A program made the position numbers and the translations under genes. From Paraburkholderia polaris (lineage in GTDB: Bacteria > Pseudomonadota > Gammaproteobacteria > Burkholderiales > Burkholderiaceae), in assembly GCF_012927345.1 (NCBI RefSeq), contig NZ_JABBGJ010000011.1, forward strand, positions 1-64,000: a DNA stretch of 64,000 nucleotides, in the 5' to 3' direction. Of this stretch, positions 53,546-62,483 are shown one piece after another; position 1 is the first letter of the stretch, and each line of letters begins with the position of its first letter. The notes under the pieces are model-generated. The model was given only the letters and a program-made list of their open reading frames with translations. It was not told where the DNA came from and ran no database searches.

Positions 53546-54208
53546 ATGGATACATCGATTGCCCGCCGTAACATCCTGGCGCGCATCCGCGCAGCGCAGG
53601 GGCGCGAGCCTCAGCCGTCCGCTTCCGAGCGCGAGGCTGCTGCGGATTATCTGGCGCGCCATCCCCAAGGTCCGCGTCCGGAGATGCCGGCCGATCTGAC
53701 CACGCGCTTCATTGAAGAAGCGCAGAAAATGGCGACCACTGTCGATACGGTCGAGTCACTGAGCGAGGTGCCTGCCGCCGCGCAGCGCTACCTCACCGAA
53801 CATGCTTTGCCGCTGCAGGCAATTGCATGGCAAACCCTGCAAGATCTGCAATGGGCCGAAGCCGGCCTCACCGTCGAATTCCGCAAGCCTGAAGACGGCG
53901 ACGTGGTCGGGCTCACCGGCTGCTTCTGTGCGACCGCGGAGACTGGCACCCTCGTTCTGTTGTCCGGGCCGCAAACCTACGCATCGGCAGGTCTGTTGCC
54001 GGAAACGCATATTGCGATCGTGCCGGCTTCGCGCATCGTCTCAGGACATGAGGAGGCGTTCGAACTGATCCGCAGCGAACGCGGTGAACTTCCGCGTGCG
54101 GTCAATTTCGTCTCCGGGCCATCGCGCACCGGCGATATCGAACAGACTATCGTGCTTGGCGCACATGGGCCGTATCGGGTGCATGTGATCGTCGTACGTG
54201 GCGCCTGA
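53546..54208 (+). CDS. LUD-domain protein, LutC/YkgG family
   Basis: 220 residues with GAGG before the ATG. The N-terminus ARRNILARIRAAQGR and the core VEFRKPEDGDVVGLTGCFCATAETGTLVLLSGPQTYASAGLLPETHIAIVPASRIVSGHEEAFELIRSERGELPRAVNFVSGPSRTGDIEQTIVLGAHGPYRVHVIVV are typical of LutC. LutC normally works with LutA and LutB in lactate oxidation, but neither is adjacent. It may pair with genes elsewhere. Its 3' end precedes the antiporter start by 67 bp. Confidence 0.9.
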   Translation: MDTSIARRNILARIRAAQGREPQPSASEREAAADYLARHPQGPRPEMPADLTTRFIEEAQKMATTVDTVESLSEVPAAAQRYLTEHALPLQAIAWQTLQDLQWAEAGLTVEFRKPEDGDVVGLTGCFCATAETGTLVLLSGPQTYASAGLLPETHIAIVPASRIVSGHEEAFELIRSERGELPRAVNFVSGPSRTGDIEQTIVLGAHGPYRVHVIVVRGA

Positions 54209-54275
54209 GCACGTCGCGCGTTGCTGTCTCCTCGCGGCGCGCACGGCTGCCCGCGGTAACAAGGACTTCAAAGAT

Positions 54276-55703
54276 ATGAAACGACATGCCGTATGGTCGA
54301 GCATGGTGCTCGCCGCTGCACTGACGCTGGCAGGGTGGCCTCAACTGGCATCGGCGGCTACGCTCGACGGCGCGACTTTGTCGGCGCTGTGGGGCTTGCC
54401 GTTTGCGGGCGTGTTGTTGTCGATCGCGGTGTTCCCGCTGGTCGCGCCGGCATTCTGGCATCACCATTTCGGCAAGATAGCGGCAGCGTGGGCGCTGCTG
54501 TTCCTGGTGCCGTTTGCGCTTACCTTCGGTACGGGCGTTGCATTCGGCACGCTGGTACATGCTGTGCTCGAAGAATACATTCCGTTCATCGTATTGCTAA
54601 CGGCGCTCTATACGGTCGCAGGCGGCATCTGTGTGCGCGGCAATCTGCATGGCACGCCGCGGCTGAATACCGCCATTCTCGCCTTGGGCACCTTGTTGGC
54701 CAGCATCATGGGTACGACCGGCGCGGCGATGCTGTTGATCCGCCCATTGCTGCGCGCCAACGACAACCGCAAGCATGTCGTTCACGTGGTGGTGTTCTTC
54801 ATCTTTCTGGTCGCAAACGCGGGTGGCTCGCTGTCGCCGCTCGGCGACCCGCCGCTCTTTCTCGGCTTCCTGCAGGGCGTCAGTTTTTTCTGGACCACCA
54901 CGCATCTGGCGTTGCCGATGTTGTTCGTCTGCGTCGTGCTGCTGGCCGCGTTCTATGCATTGGACTCGTACTATTTTCATCGACGCGAAGAAGAGCGCTC
55001 GCGCTTTCTCGATCCGACGCCGGATACGCCGCCACTGGGCATCGACGGCAAGATCAACTTCGTGCTTCTCGCTGCCGTGATCGCGCTGGTTTTGATGAGC
55101 GGACTGTGGAAGTCGGACGTCGTGTTCGACGTCTTCGGTACGCACGTCGCGTTGCAAAATGCCGTGCGCGACGTCGCGCTGATCGGCGTCACCTTGCTCT
55201 CGCTGGCGCTGACGCCGCGCGCCGCACGTGCGGGCAATGACTTCAACTGGGCGCCGATCGAAGAGGTCGCCAAACTGTTTGCCGGCATCTTCGTAACGAT
55301 CGCGCCGGTCATCACGATCCTGCGTGCCGGCGAGGCGGGCGCGTTTGCCGGCATCGTTCATCTGGTCAATCCGTCCGGCCAGCCGCACGACCTGATGTAT
55401 TTCTGGGCGACCGGCTTGCTATCGTCGTTTCTCGACAATGCGCCGACCTACCTGGTGTTCTTCAACCTCGCCGGCGGCGACGCGCAGACGCTGATGACCA
55501 CCGGCGCCAGCACGCTCGCGGCGATCTCGGCCGGCGCGGTCTTCATGGGCGCCAACACGTATATCGGCAATGCGCCGAATTTCATGGTGAAAGCGATCGC
55601 GGAGTCGCGCGGCATTCGCATGCCGAGCTTTTTCGCGTATCTCGGCTGGTCGGTGGTGGTGCTGATGCCGCTGTTTCTCGTCACCGGCTGGCTGTTTTTC
55701 TGA
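54276..55703 (+). CDS. sodium:proton antiporter-like / CitMHS-type membrane protein
   Basis: 475 residues from ATG 54276 (MKRHAVWSS), with AAGGA upstream; the longer frame overlaps the LutC-like gene. About eleven membrane segments, after a signal-like N-terminus (MVLAAALTLAGWPQLASAA). Diagnostic stretches: LASIMGTTGAAMLLIRPLLRAN, VANAGGSLSPLGDPPLFLGFLQGVSFFW and the C-terminal LLSSFLDNAPTYLVFFNLAGG. These match the ion-transporter superfamily branch annotated as sodium:proton antiporters. The transported ion is not proven by sequence. Confidence 0.83.
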   Translation: MKRHAVWSSMVLAAALTLAGWPQLASAATLDGATLSALWGLPFAGVLLSIAVFPLVAPAFWHHHFGKIAAAWALLFLVPFALTFGTGVAFGTLVHAVLEEYIPFIVLLTALYTVAGGICVRGNLHGTPRLNTAILALGTLLASIMGTTGAAMLLIRPLLRANDNRKHVVHVVVFFIFLVANAGGSLSPLGDPPLFLGFLQGVSFFWTTTHLALPMLFVCVVLLAAFYALDSYYFHRREEERSRFLDPTPDTPPLGIDGKINFVLLAAVIALVLMSGLWKSDVVFDVFGTHVALQNAVRDVALIGVTLLSLALTPRAARAGNDFNWAPIEEVAKLFAGIFVTIAPVITILRAGEAGAFAGIVHLVNPSGQPHDLMYFWATGLLSSFLDNAPTYLVFFNLAGGDAQTLMTTGASTLAAISAGAVFMGANTYIGNAPNFMVKAIAESRGIRMPSFFAYLGWSVVVLMPLFLVTGWLFF

Positions 55704-55769
55704 CGGCTGGTTTCGTGCTTATCCTGACGCCGAGGCAATTGAACTCGACGTGCTATTCGGAGAATTGCA

Positions 55770-56759
55770 ATGCAGAAGATCCTCGTCGCCCGTCCGATCT
55801 TTCCCGATGTGATCGAACGGCTCAAACAGTATTTCGACGTCGACTGGCACCAGGGCGACGTGTTGTCCGCCGAGGAGTTGACGCGCCGTCTCGCGGATAA
55901 AGACGGCGCGCTGACCGCGGGCGATCCGGTTGGCGCCGCGGCGCTCGCAGCGGCGCCGCGTCTGCGCGTGGTGTCGAACATGGCGGTGGGCTACAACAAC
56001 TTCGACATGGCCGCGTTCAACGCGTCGAACGTGCTCGGCACCAATACGCCGGACGTGCTGAACGAATCGACCGCGGATTTCGGCTGGGCGCTGATGATGG
56101 CCGCGGCACGCCGCATCGCCGAATCGGAGCACTGGCTGCGCGCAGGCAAATGGCAGAAGTGGAGCTATGACGGCTTTCTCGGCACTGACATCTGCGGCGC
56201 GACGCTCGGCGTGATCGGCATGGGCCGGATTGGGCAGGCGCTGGCGCGTCGCGCGAAGGGCTTCAACATGCAGGTGATCTATCACAACCGTTCGCGCGTC
56301 GCGCCTGAGATCGAGGCGGAGTTGAACGCGGAATACGCGTCCAAGCAGGACCTGCTGAAACGTGCCGATCACGTGGTGCTCGTTTTGCCGTACACGAAGG
56401 AAAACCATCACACGATCGGCGCGGCCGAGCTCGCGCAGATGAAGCCGACCGCAACGCTCACCAACATCGCACGCGGCGGCATCGTTGACGATGCGGCGCT
56501 GGTCGAGGCGCTACGCACGAAACAGATCGCCGCAGCGGGCCTGGATGTTTACGAAGGCGAGCCGAATCTGAATCCGGCTCTGCTGAGCGTGCCGAATGTT
56601 GTACTGACGCCGCACATCGCCAGCGCGACTGAAGCAACGCGCCGCGCGATGGCGAACCTCGCCGCGGACAATCTGATCGCAGCGCTGGGTGAAGGTCCGC
56701 GCGCCGGCCGGCCGCCGAATCCGATCAATCCCGAAGTCATCGGCAAGGCGCGTTCATGA
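55770..56759 (+). CDS. ghrB: 2-hydroxyacid dehydrogenase (glyoxylate/hydroxypyruvate reductase-like)
   Basis: 329 residues, GGAG before the ATG. NAD(P)-binding motif LGVIGMGRIGQALARRAKGF (about 147-166). The catalytic Arg is in TNIARGGIVDDAAL, the Glu in AGLDVYEGEP and the His in LTPHIASATEATR. It reduces glyoxylate or hydroxypyruvate, or acts as D-glycerate dehydrogenase; the exact substrate is uncertain. Stop overlaps the rmuC start (ATGA). Confidence 0.9.
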   Translation: MQKILVARPIFPDVIERLKQYFDVDWHQGDVLSAEELTRRLADKDGALTAGDPVGAAALAAAPRLRVVSNMAVGYNNFDMAAFNASNVLGTNTPDVLNESTADFGWALMMAAARRIAESEHWLRAGKWQKWSYDGFLGTDICGATLGVIGMGRIGQALARRAKGFNMQVIYHNRSRVAPEIEAELNAEYASKQDLLKRADHVVLVLPYTKENHHTIGAAELAQMKPTATLTNIARGGIVDDAALVEALRTKQIAAAGLDVYEGEPNLNPALLSVPNVVLTPHIASATEATRRAMANLAADNLIAALGEGPRAGRPPNPINPEVIGKARS

Positions 56760-58204
56760 CAATGATTCTGGTGGCGGCCGTTGCAGTGCTGGCGGTCGCA
56801 TTGGTTATCGCGTTGGCATTGCTGATGCGCGGCAACAGTCGCGCTGACGGAAGCGAGCAGTTCGAGATTCTCAGCGAGCGTATCGACGCAGCGGCAGATG
56901 CGCAGTCGCATGCTTATGAGCGGCTCGAGCGGCAACTGCGCAATGACATCACCGAGACGGCGCGCGTTTCGCGTACCGAGCAGAGCAGCGGGTTCGCGCA
57001 CTTTCAGCAAACGCTGGCATCGCAATTCAGCAGTATGACGACAGTGCAGGGCGGGAAGATCGACGGCTTCGCGCAGCAGCTCGACGCGGTGCGTCACAGC
57101 CTGCAGCAGCAGGCGCAGCAGGCACGCGATGAGCAAGGGCGCACGCTCAAGCAGTTCGGCGAAACGCTGACCTTGCAACTGGGGCAGCTCACCGAGGCGA
57201 ACGACCGCCGCTTTGCCGAAGTGCGTACGACCATCGAGCAGCGGCTGAAAGACATCGAGGCGAACAACTCGACCAAGCTTGAAGAAATGCGCCGCACCGT
57301 CGACGAAAAACTGCACGCCACGCTCGAACAGCGTTTGGGCGAATCGTTCAAGCTGGTGTCGGATCGGCTGGAACAGGTGCATCGCGGTCTCGGTGAAATG
57401 CAGACGCTGGCCGCGGGCGTTGGCGATTTGAAGAAGGTGCTCACCAACGTCAAAACGCGCGGCACATGGGGCGAAGTTCAACTCGAAGCACTGCTCGAAC
57501 AACTGCTCACCGCGGATCAATACGCGAAGAACGTCGCGACGGTGCCGAAGAGCGCCGATCGCGTCGAATTCGCGATCAAACTGCCGGGCCGCGCGGAGGC
57601 GGGTGGTCCTGCCACGCCGGTCTGGTTGCCGATCGACGCCAAGTTTCCGCGCGAAGACTACGAGCGGCTGATCGAGGCTCAGGAACGCGCCGATCCAGTG
57701 GCGGTGGAGGAGGCGTCGCGCGCGCTCGAAGCACGGATACGCGCCGAAGCGCGCACGATCGCGGAAAAGTATGTGTCACCGCCGCACACCACTGATTTCG
57801 CGCTGCTGTTCCTGCCGACTGAAGGCTTGTACGCGGAAGTCCTGCGTCGGCCGGGTCTGACGGACCTGCTGCAACGCGACTACCGCGTGACGATTGCCGG
57901 CCCGACCACGCTGACCGCGTTGCTCAATAGTTTGCAGATGGGTTTCCGCACGCTTGCGATTGAGAAGCGCTCGAGCGAGGTGTGGCAAGTGCTCGGCGCG
58001 GTGAAAACGGAGTTCGGGAAGTTCGGTGACGTGCTCGCAAAGACCAAGGCGCAGCTTGAAACCGTTACGCGTTCGATCGAAGCCGCGGAAACACGCACTC
58101 GCGTCATGAACCGCAAGCTGCGTGACGTCGAGGCATTGCCGGGCGAAGAGGCGAGCGGGTTGCTCGGCGATGCGCTATCGGGCGTGGATCCTGACGAGCA
58201 GTAA
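56756..58204 (+). CDS. rmuC: DNA recombination protein RmuC
   Basis: 482 residues. An N-terminal membrane anchor (MILVAAVAVLAVALVIALALLM) precedes a coiled-coil region (about 30-220, rich in Gln and Glu with QQQAQQARDEQGRTLKQFG). The RmuC nuclease-like domain follows: NVKTRGTWGEVQLEALLEQLLTADQYAKNV, LPIDAKFPREDYERL, DFALLFLPTEGLYAEVLRR and VTIAGPTTLTALLNSLQMGFRTLAIEKRSSEVW. It limits inversions at short inverted repeats in E. coli. Translationally coupled to the upstream dehydrogenase. Confidence 0.94.
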   Translation: MTMILVAAVAVLAVALVIALALLMRGNSRADGSEQFEILSERIDAAADAQSHAYERLERQLRNDITETARVSRTEQSSGFAHFQQTLASQFSSMTTVQGGKIDGFAQQLDAVRHSLQQQAQQARDEQGRTLKQFGETLTLQLGQLTEANDRRFAEVRTTIEQRLKDIEANNSTKLEEMRRTVDEKLHATLEQRLGESFKLVSDRLEQVHRGLGEMQTLAAGVGDLKKVLTNVKTRGTWGEVQLEALLEQLLTADQYAKNVATVPKSADRVEFAIKLPGRAEAGGPATPVWLPIDAKFPREDYERLIEAQERADPVAVEEASRALEARIRAEARTIAEKYVSPPHTTDFALLFLPTEGLYAEVLRRPGLTDLLQRDYRVTIAGPTTLTALLNSLQMGFRTLAIEKRSSEVWQVLGAVKTEFGKFGDVLAKTKAQLETVTRSIEAAETRTRVMNRKLRDVEALPGEEASGLLGDALSGVDPDEQ

Positions 58205-58256
58205 AGCTGGATGGGGGCAAATAGGAGACGAACCCGTATGCCGAGCCGGCTCAAAC

Positions 58257-58745
58257 TCAGGAAGCGGCTCCTGCGGCCAATCGTTCCAGCGCGTCGCCCG
58301 TCAGGCGCACGACACGCCAATCCGGCATCACTGTCGCGCCCAACTTCTCATAGAAGCTAATGGCCTGCTTGTTCCAGTCGAGCACGGTCCATTCAAAGCG
58401 TCCGCACTGTCGCTCGACTGCCAGCGCCGCCAGCCGGGCGAGCATCGCGGCGCCTAGACCGCTGCCGCGTTGCCCTGGTTGCACGTAGACATCTTCGAGA
58501 TACAGTCCGCGCTTGCCGGCGAAGCTCGAATAATTGTGGAAGAACAGCGCGTAGCCGACGATGCGTCCTTCGTTTTCCGCCACCAGCGCTTCGATTGAGG
58601 GCCGCGCGCCGAACAGGGCGTCATGCAAACCGTCTTCGGTCGCGACAAATACGTGCGTGAGGCTTTCGAATTCGGCCAGCTCGTACGTCAGCGCGAAGAT
58701 TGCGCCCGTATCCTCAGGCGTCGCGACGCGGATCGTCGCGGTCAT
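58257..58745 (-). CDS. GNAT-family N-acetyltransferase
   Basis: 162 residues from ATG 58745, which overlaps the stop of the upstream membrane protein gene (TAATG); the longer frame lies inside that gene. Acetyl-CoA binding motif A is seen as LEDVYVQPGQRGSGLGAAMLARLAALAVERQCGRFEWTVLDWN, followed by AISFYEKLGA. It resembles the diamine acetyltransferase (SAT-like) branch: the EFESLTHVFVATEDGLHDALFG segment is typical. Substrate unknown. Confidence 0.9.
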   Translation of the reverse strand: MTATIRVATPEDTGAIFALTYELAEFESLTHVFVATEDGLHDALFGARPSIEALVAENEGRIVGYALFFHNYSSFAGKRGLYLEDVYVQPGQRGSGLGAAMLARLAALAVERQCGRFEWTVLDWNKQAISFYEKLGATVMPDWRVVRLTGDALERLAAGAAS

Positions 58746-59020
58746 TACGCTTCTTCCGGCGCGTCGGTCAGCTGGATTTCGATGCCACCAAAGCGCGACG
58801 CCACCCAGTTGTACGCGTGGCATGCAATCCACAGCAGAATGAAGCCGAGAATCGCGTTCAGCAGCAGCGCGCTGAACACCGTGCTCAGTTCGACCGAGCC
58901 GTAGCGGATGAACGCCACCAGCACGCCGAGCAGCACGATCGGCACCGAGAATGTCAGGTACACGAGGATAAGCGCCTTAGCCGTCTGTCCCGGTGCAATG
59001 AACGAGATCTGTTTTTTCAT
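58745..59020 (-). CDS. small two-helix membrane protein of unknown function
   Basis: 91 residues from ATG 59020 (MKKQISFIAPGQTAKAL). Two membrane segments, about 18-43 (LILVYLTFSVPIVLLGVLVAFI) and 50-75 (VFSALLLNAILGFILLWIACHAYNWV), then a short tail FGGIEIQLTDAPEEA. Small betaproteobacterial proteins of this shape are common and uncharacterised. Coupled by one-base overlap to the GNAT gene. Confidence 0.72.
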   Translation of the reverse strand: MKKQISFIAPGQTAKALILVYLTFSVPIVLLGVLVAFIRYGSVELSTVFSALLLNAILGFILLWIACHAYNWVASRFGGIEIQLTDAPEEA

Positions 59021-59120
59021 GTAAGTCAAACCCGTGTGTCGTAGTGGTAATGGGTGAAGCTGCAAATCAGGCCACCAATGAGGCTGCAAAAAAGCCGTAA
59101 CGGAAGCGATCCGTCAGGCG

Positions 59121-60428
59121 TCAGATGAGGCCGTCGAACAGCATGATATCGACGTGCTCGCCCTCGGCAATATCGGCTTCATCGTGCCCGAGAACGATGA
59201 AACAATTTGCTTCGCTCATCGAACTCAACACGCCGGAGCTTTGCGAGCCGGTTGGCGTGACATGCCATTGGCCGGGCGCACCGAGTACCTGCTCGGCCAC
59301 GCCGCGCTGGTACTCGGTGCGCCCGGCGCGTTTGCGGATGATCTGGCGGCTGGCGGCGCGCAATAGCGGCAGTGCCTGCGGCGTTGCGCCGGACATCAGC
59401 AGCAGCGCCTCGCGCACGATCTGGTAGAACGTCACCATCACGGCCACTGGATTGCCCGGCAGGCCAAAGAATAACGCGGGCAGCCCGAGACCCGGATGGT
59501 CGCCGGACCAGACGCGGCCAAAAGCGAGCGGCCGGCCCGGACGCATCGCGAGACTCCAGAACGCGACGTCACCGAACGTCTGCAGCAATTGCTTGGTGAA
59601 ATCCGCCTCGCCGACCGAGACGCCGCCCGAGGTCAACACCACGTCGGCGCTGGCTGCGGCGCTGCGCAATGCGGCTTCGAGCGCGGCGGGTTCGTCGCGC
59701 ACCACGCCGAGATCGAGCGTATCCATGTTCAGGCGCCGGAGCATCGCAAACAGCGTGTAGCGATTGCTGTCGTACACCGAACCCTGGTCGAGCGGCTCGC
59801 CGAGCGAGCGCAATTCATCACCGGTCGAGAAAAATGCGACGCGCAAACGCCGCCGCACGTTGACTTCGCCAATGCCGAGCGAAGCCAGCAGACCGAGGTC
59901 CGACGCGCGCATGATGCGGCCGGCGCGCAGCGCGGCATGGCCGCGAGCGAGGTCTTCGCCGGCGCGGCGCCGGTTGGCGCCGGCCCGCACGGCGTTGGCC
60001 GCAAAACGAATGGAGGTGGAATCGGCGCTGCGCTCGACAAGCTCCTGCGGCACGACGGTGTCGCAGTCAGCCGGCATGCAGGCGCCCGTCATGACGCGCA
60101 CGCATTGCGTCGTGCCGACGTGACCCGCGAACGGATGGCCGGCCAGCGCTTTGCCGACAATCGTCAAATCGACCGTAGACTCATTCGCTGCCAATGCCGC
60201 GCAATTGAACGCGTAGCCGTCCATGGCCGAGTTGTCGTGCGAAGGGACGTCGATCGGCGAGATGATGTCGGCCGCCAGTACACGGTCGAGCGCATCGCGC
60301 AAGGGCACGCGTTCGACCGCCGTGACGGGCGCGGCCCATTGACGGACGATCGACTGGGCGGCCGAAACAGGTAGCGCATGAGGATCGTACTGCGCGACGC
60401 AGCGGGAAAATTCGTTAAGCGTGGTCAT
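59121..60428 (-). CDS. moeA: molybdopterin molybdenumtransferase
   Basis: 435 residues from ATG 60428 (MTTLNEFSR); the longer frame adds an Arg-rich leader without a ribosome site. It inserts molybdate into adenylylated molybdopterin, the step after Mog. Blocks: DVPSHDNSAMDGYAF, RAGRIMRASDLGLLASLGIGEVNVRRR, VLTSGGVSVGEADFTK, FFGLPGNPVAVMVTF. Last gene of moaA-mobA-moeA on the minus strand, 74 bp after mobA. Confidence 0.95.
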   Translation of the reverse strand: MTTLNEFSRCVAQYDPHALPVSAAQSIVRQWAAPVTAVERVPLRDALDRVLAADIISPIDVPSHDNSAMDGYAFNCAALAANESTVDLTIVGKALAGHPFAGHVGTTQCVRVMTGACMPADCDTVVPQELVERSADSTSIRFAANAVRAGANRRRAGEDLARGHAALRAGRIMRASDLGLLASLGIGEVNVRRRLRVAFFSTGDELRSLGEPLDQGSVYDSNRYTLFAMLRRLNMDTLDLGVVRDEPAALEAALRSAAASADVVLTSGGVSVGEADFTKQLLQTFGDVAFWSLAMRPGRPLAFGRVWSGDHPGLGLPALFFGLPGNPVAVMVTFYQIVREALLLMSGATPQALPLLRAASRQIIRKRAGRTEYQRGVAEQVLGAPGQWHVTPTGSQSSGVLSSMSEANCFIVLGHDEADIAEGEHVDIMLFDGLI

Positions 60429-60502
60429 TAAGGGCTGGACGTCGCGACCGGAGGCGGGCGCGGCTGCTGCCGTGCGGCCGGAGCGGGATTTCAACCGGGG
60501 CC

Positions 60503-61117
60503 TCAGCAACGCTCGAGGTCGGCGAGTTCTTGTAACGAATTGATATTGTAAAACGCGCGCTCGTCGGTAAAGGCGACTTCGACCGTCTTGTGGCGCGCGT
60601 ACCACGCGCGGACCTTGCGCTCACCGGCTTCCAGAAAGGCTGCCAGGTCGTCTGCGAGACTCGTGCGCAGCAACGCGAACACGGGATGGAGCGAGACGTG
60701 GCCTTCGGCGTCGGTGGTCGTGACGGTGGCGATATCCGCCTGATTCGAGTCGAGTGCCTGTGTGAGCCGTTCGGCCAGTTCGGCGGGCAGTCCTGGCGTG
60801 TCGCAGGGCGCGCTCAGCAGGTACGCGGTGCCGGCCGCGCGCAGCCCGGCGAGCAGGCCCGCCAGCGGCCCGGGAAAGCCGGGCAGGGTATCGGCTAGCA
60901 CCTTGGCGCCGAACGGCGCGCCGAGGGTGGTGTAGACGTCAGGATGACGATTGGCGCTGATCAGCAGGGCACCCGCTTGCGGCGCGAGCCGCTTCAGCAC
61001 ATGGGAGGCAAGTGGCTCGCCATGCAGCGTTTGCAGTCCCTTGTCGACGCCGCCCATGCGCATGCCGCGTCCGCCCGCGAGGACCAGACCGGTGATGTGT
61101 TCGCGGGTCGGGTTCAT
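60503..61117 (-). CDS. mobA: molybdenum cofactor guanylyltransferase
   Basis: 204 residues. It attaches GMP to molybdenum cofactor to make MGD. The N-terminal GTP-binding motif LVLAGGRGMRMGGVDKGLQ is intact, followed by NRHPD, DTLPGFPGPLAGLLAGL and SAPCDTPGLPAELAERL. It begins 12 bp after moaA and continues into moeA. Confidence 0.95.
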   Translation of the reverse strand: MNPTREHITGLVLAGGRGMRMGGVDKGLQTLHGEPLASHVLKRLAPQAGALLISANRHPDVYTTLGAPFGAKVLADTLPGFPGPLAGLLAGLRAAGTAYLLSAPCDTPGLPAELAERLTQALDSNQADIATVTTTDAEGHVSLHPVFALLRTSLADDLAAFLEAGERKVRAWYARHKTVEVAFTDERAFYNINSLQELADLERC

Positions 61118-61129
61118 GGGCTCGGCCGC

Positions 61130-62239
61130 TTAGCCGCCGATGTACGACATTTCCACGCGGCGGCCGTCCTGTTCGCGCGGCGCGGCTGCGCTGCTGCCGC
61201 GCAATTGCGAATAACGGTCGCCGCGGCCTTGCCAGATTTCGGCGACAGCGGTGGCGATGTCGGCGTCGCTCGCACCGCTGCGCAGCAACGCGCGCAGATC
61301 GTGACCGGACGACGCGAACAGGCACAAATACAGCTTGCCCTCGGTCGACAGACGCGCGCGCGTACAACTGCCGCAAAACGCGCGTGTCACGCTCGAGATC
61401 ACGCCGATCTCTCCGCCGCCGTCCACGTAACCCCAGCGCTGGGCGGTCTCGGCTGGGCTGTGCGCTTCGAGCGGCACGAGTGGGAAATGCTCGGCAATGC
61501 GTGTCACGACATCAGCGGAAGGCAGCACTTCGGTCATGTTCCAGCCGTTCGACGTGCCCACGTCCATGTACTCGATAAAGCGCAGCACCGCGCCCGAGCC
61601 TTTGAAGTGACGCGCCATTGGCACGATTTCGCTGTCGTTGGTGCCGCGCTTGACGACCATGTTGACCTTCACCGGCGCGAGCCCCACCGCGTGGGCGGCG
61701 GCGATCCCGTCCAGCACGTCGGCGACCGCGAAGTCGGCGTCGTTCATACGGCGAAACAGGGTGTCGTCGAGCGCGTCGAGACTCACCGTCACGCGGGTCA
61801 GGCCAGCGTCTTTCAGGCTGCGCGCTTTGCGCTCCAGCAGCGAGCCATTGGTGGTCAGCGTCAGATCGAGCGGGCGGCCTTCCGGTGTGGTGAGTTGCGC
61901 GAGCCGCTCGATCAGGAATTCCAGATTTTTGCGCAGGAGCGGTTCGCCACCCGTAAGACGGATTTTCTCGACGCCGTGTGCGACGAAGAGCCGCGCAACC
62001 CGTTCGATTTCTTCGAAGCTGAGCAGTGCGCTATGCGGCAAGAACGCGTAATCCTTGTCGAACACCGCGCGCGGCATGCAGTAGACGCAGCGGAAGTTGC
62101 AGCGATCCGTCACCGAGATGCGCAGATCGCGCAGCGGGCGCGCCAGCGTGTCGTGCAGCGCGCCGCTGGGCGCCTGCACGGGGCCGGAAATGACCGGCAC
62201 TGCGCTGAGATCGGCAACAGGGATGATGCGTCGGGACAT
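61130..62239 (-). CDS. moaA: GTP 3',8-cyclase (molybdenum cofactor biosynthesis protein A)
   Basis: 369 residues. Radical SAM enzyme for the first step from GTP. N-terminal cluster motif [13 protein letters not shown]-terminal second cluster in [21 protein letters not shown], and [12 protein letters not shown]. The essential C-terminal Gly-Gly is present (SYIGG). First gene of moaA-mobA-moeA. The ~35-residue N-terminal extension before LRISVTDRC is usual in betaproteobacteria. Confidence 0.96.
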   Translation of the reverse strand: MSRRIIPVADLSAVPVISGPVQAPSGALHDTLARPLRDLRISVTDRCNFRCVYCMPRAVFDKDYAFLPHSALLSFEEIERVARLFVAHGVEKIRLTGGEPLLRKNLEFLIERLAQLTTPEGRPLDLTLTTNGSLLERKARSLKDAGLTRVTVSLDALDDTLFRRMNDADFAVADVLDGIAAAHAVGLAPVKVNMVVKRGTNDSEIVPMARHFKGSGAVLRFIEYMDVGTSNGWNMTEVLPSADVVTRIAEHFPLVPLEAHSPAETAQRWGYVDGGGEIGVISSVTRAFCGSCTRARLSTEGKLYLCLFASSGHDLRALLRSGASDADIATAVAEIWQGRGDRYSQLRGSSAAAPREQDGRRVEMSYIGG

Positions 62240-62436
62240 GAATTGCTTCGCGTGATGCTTCGGTTTGGGCTGCTCGGGTGCTGCTTAGGTGCTGCTCGGG
62301 TGCCACGATTGATGCTGCGATTGGAACCTAGATCTTCATTCTAGCGGAAATGCATCCGGCGGCTGCCGGCCCCCGGAGGCTGTCCGGGTATACGGGGAGT
62401 GGCATACAGCACGCGATCGCGCGACGCCCATAAAAC

Positions 62437-62466
62437 AAAAAGCCCGCCGGTGAGGGCGGGCTTTTT
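62437..62466 (-). terminator. rho-independent terminator downstream of rne
   Basis: The stem AAAAAGCCCGCC / GGGCGGGCTTTTT (loop GGTGA region) has T runs in both directions. On the minus strand it lies 18 bp after the RNase E stop and upstream of the moaA promoter region. Confidence 0.92.
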
Positions 62467-62483
62467 GCATGGCAGCGGTTCGC

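Noticed and set aside
52014..53555. 513-residue ORF antisense to pncB
   Set aside because: Complete pncB motifs on the plus strand account for this region.
60944..62344. 466-residue ORF antisense to moaA and mobA
   Set aside because: Shadow frame; the minus-strand genes have intact cofactor motifs.
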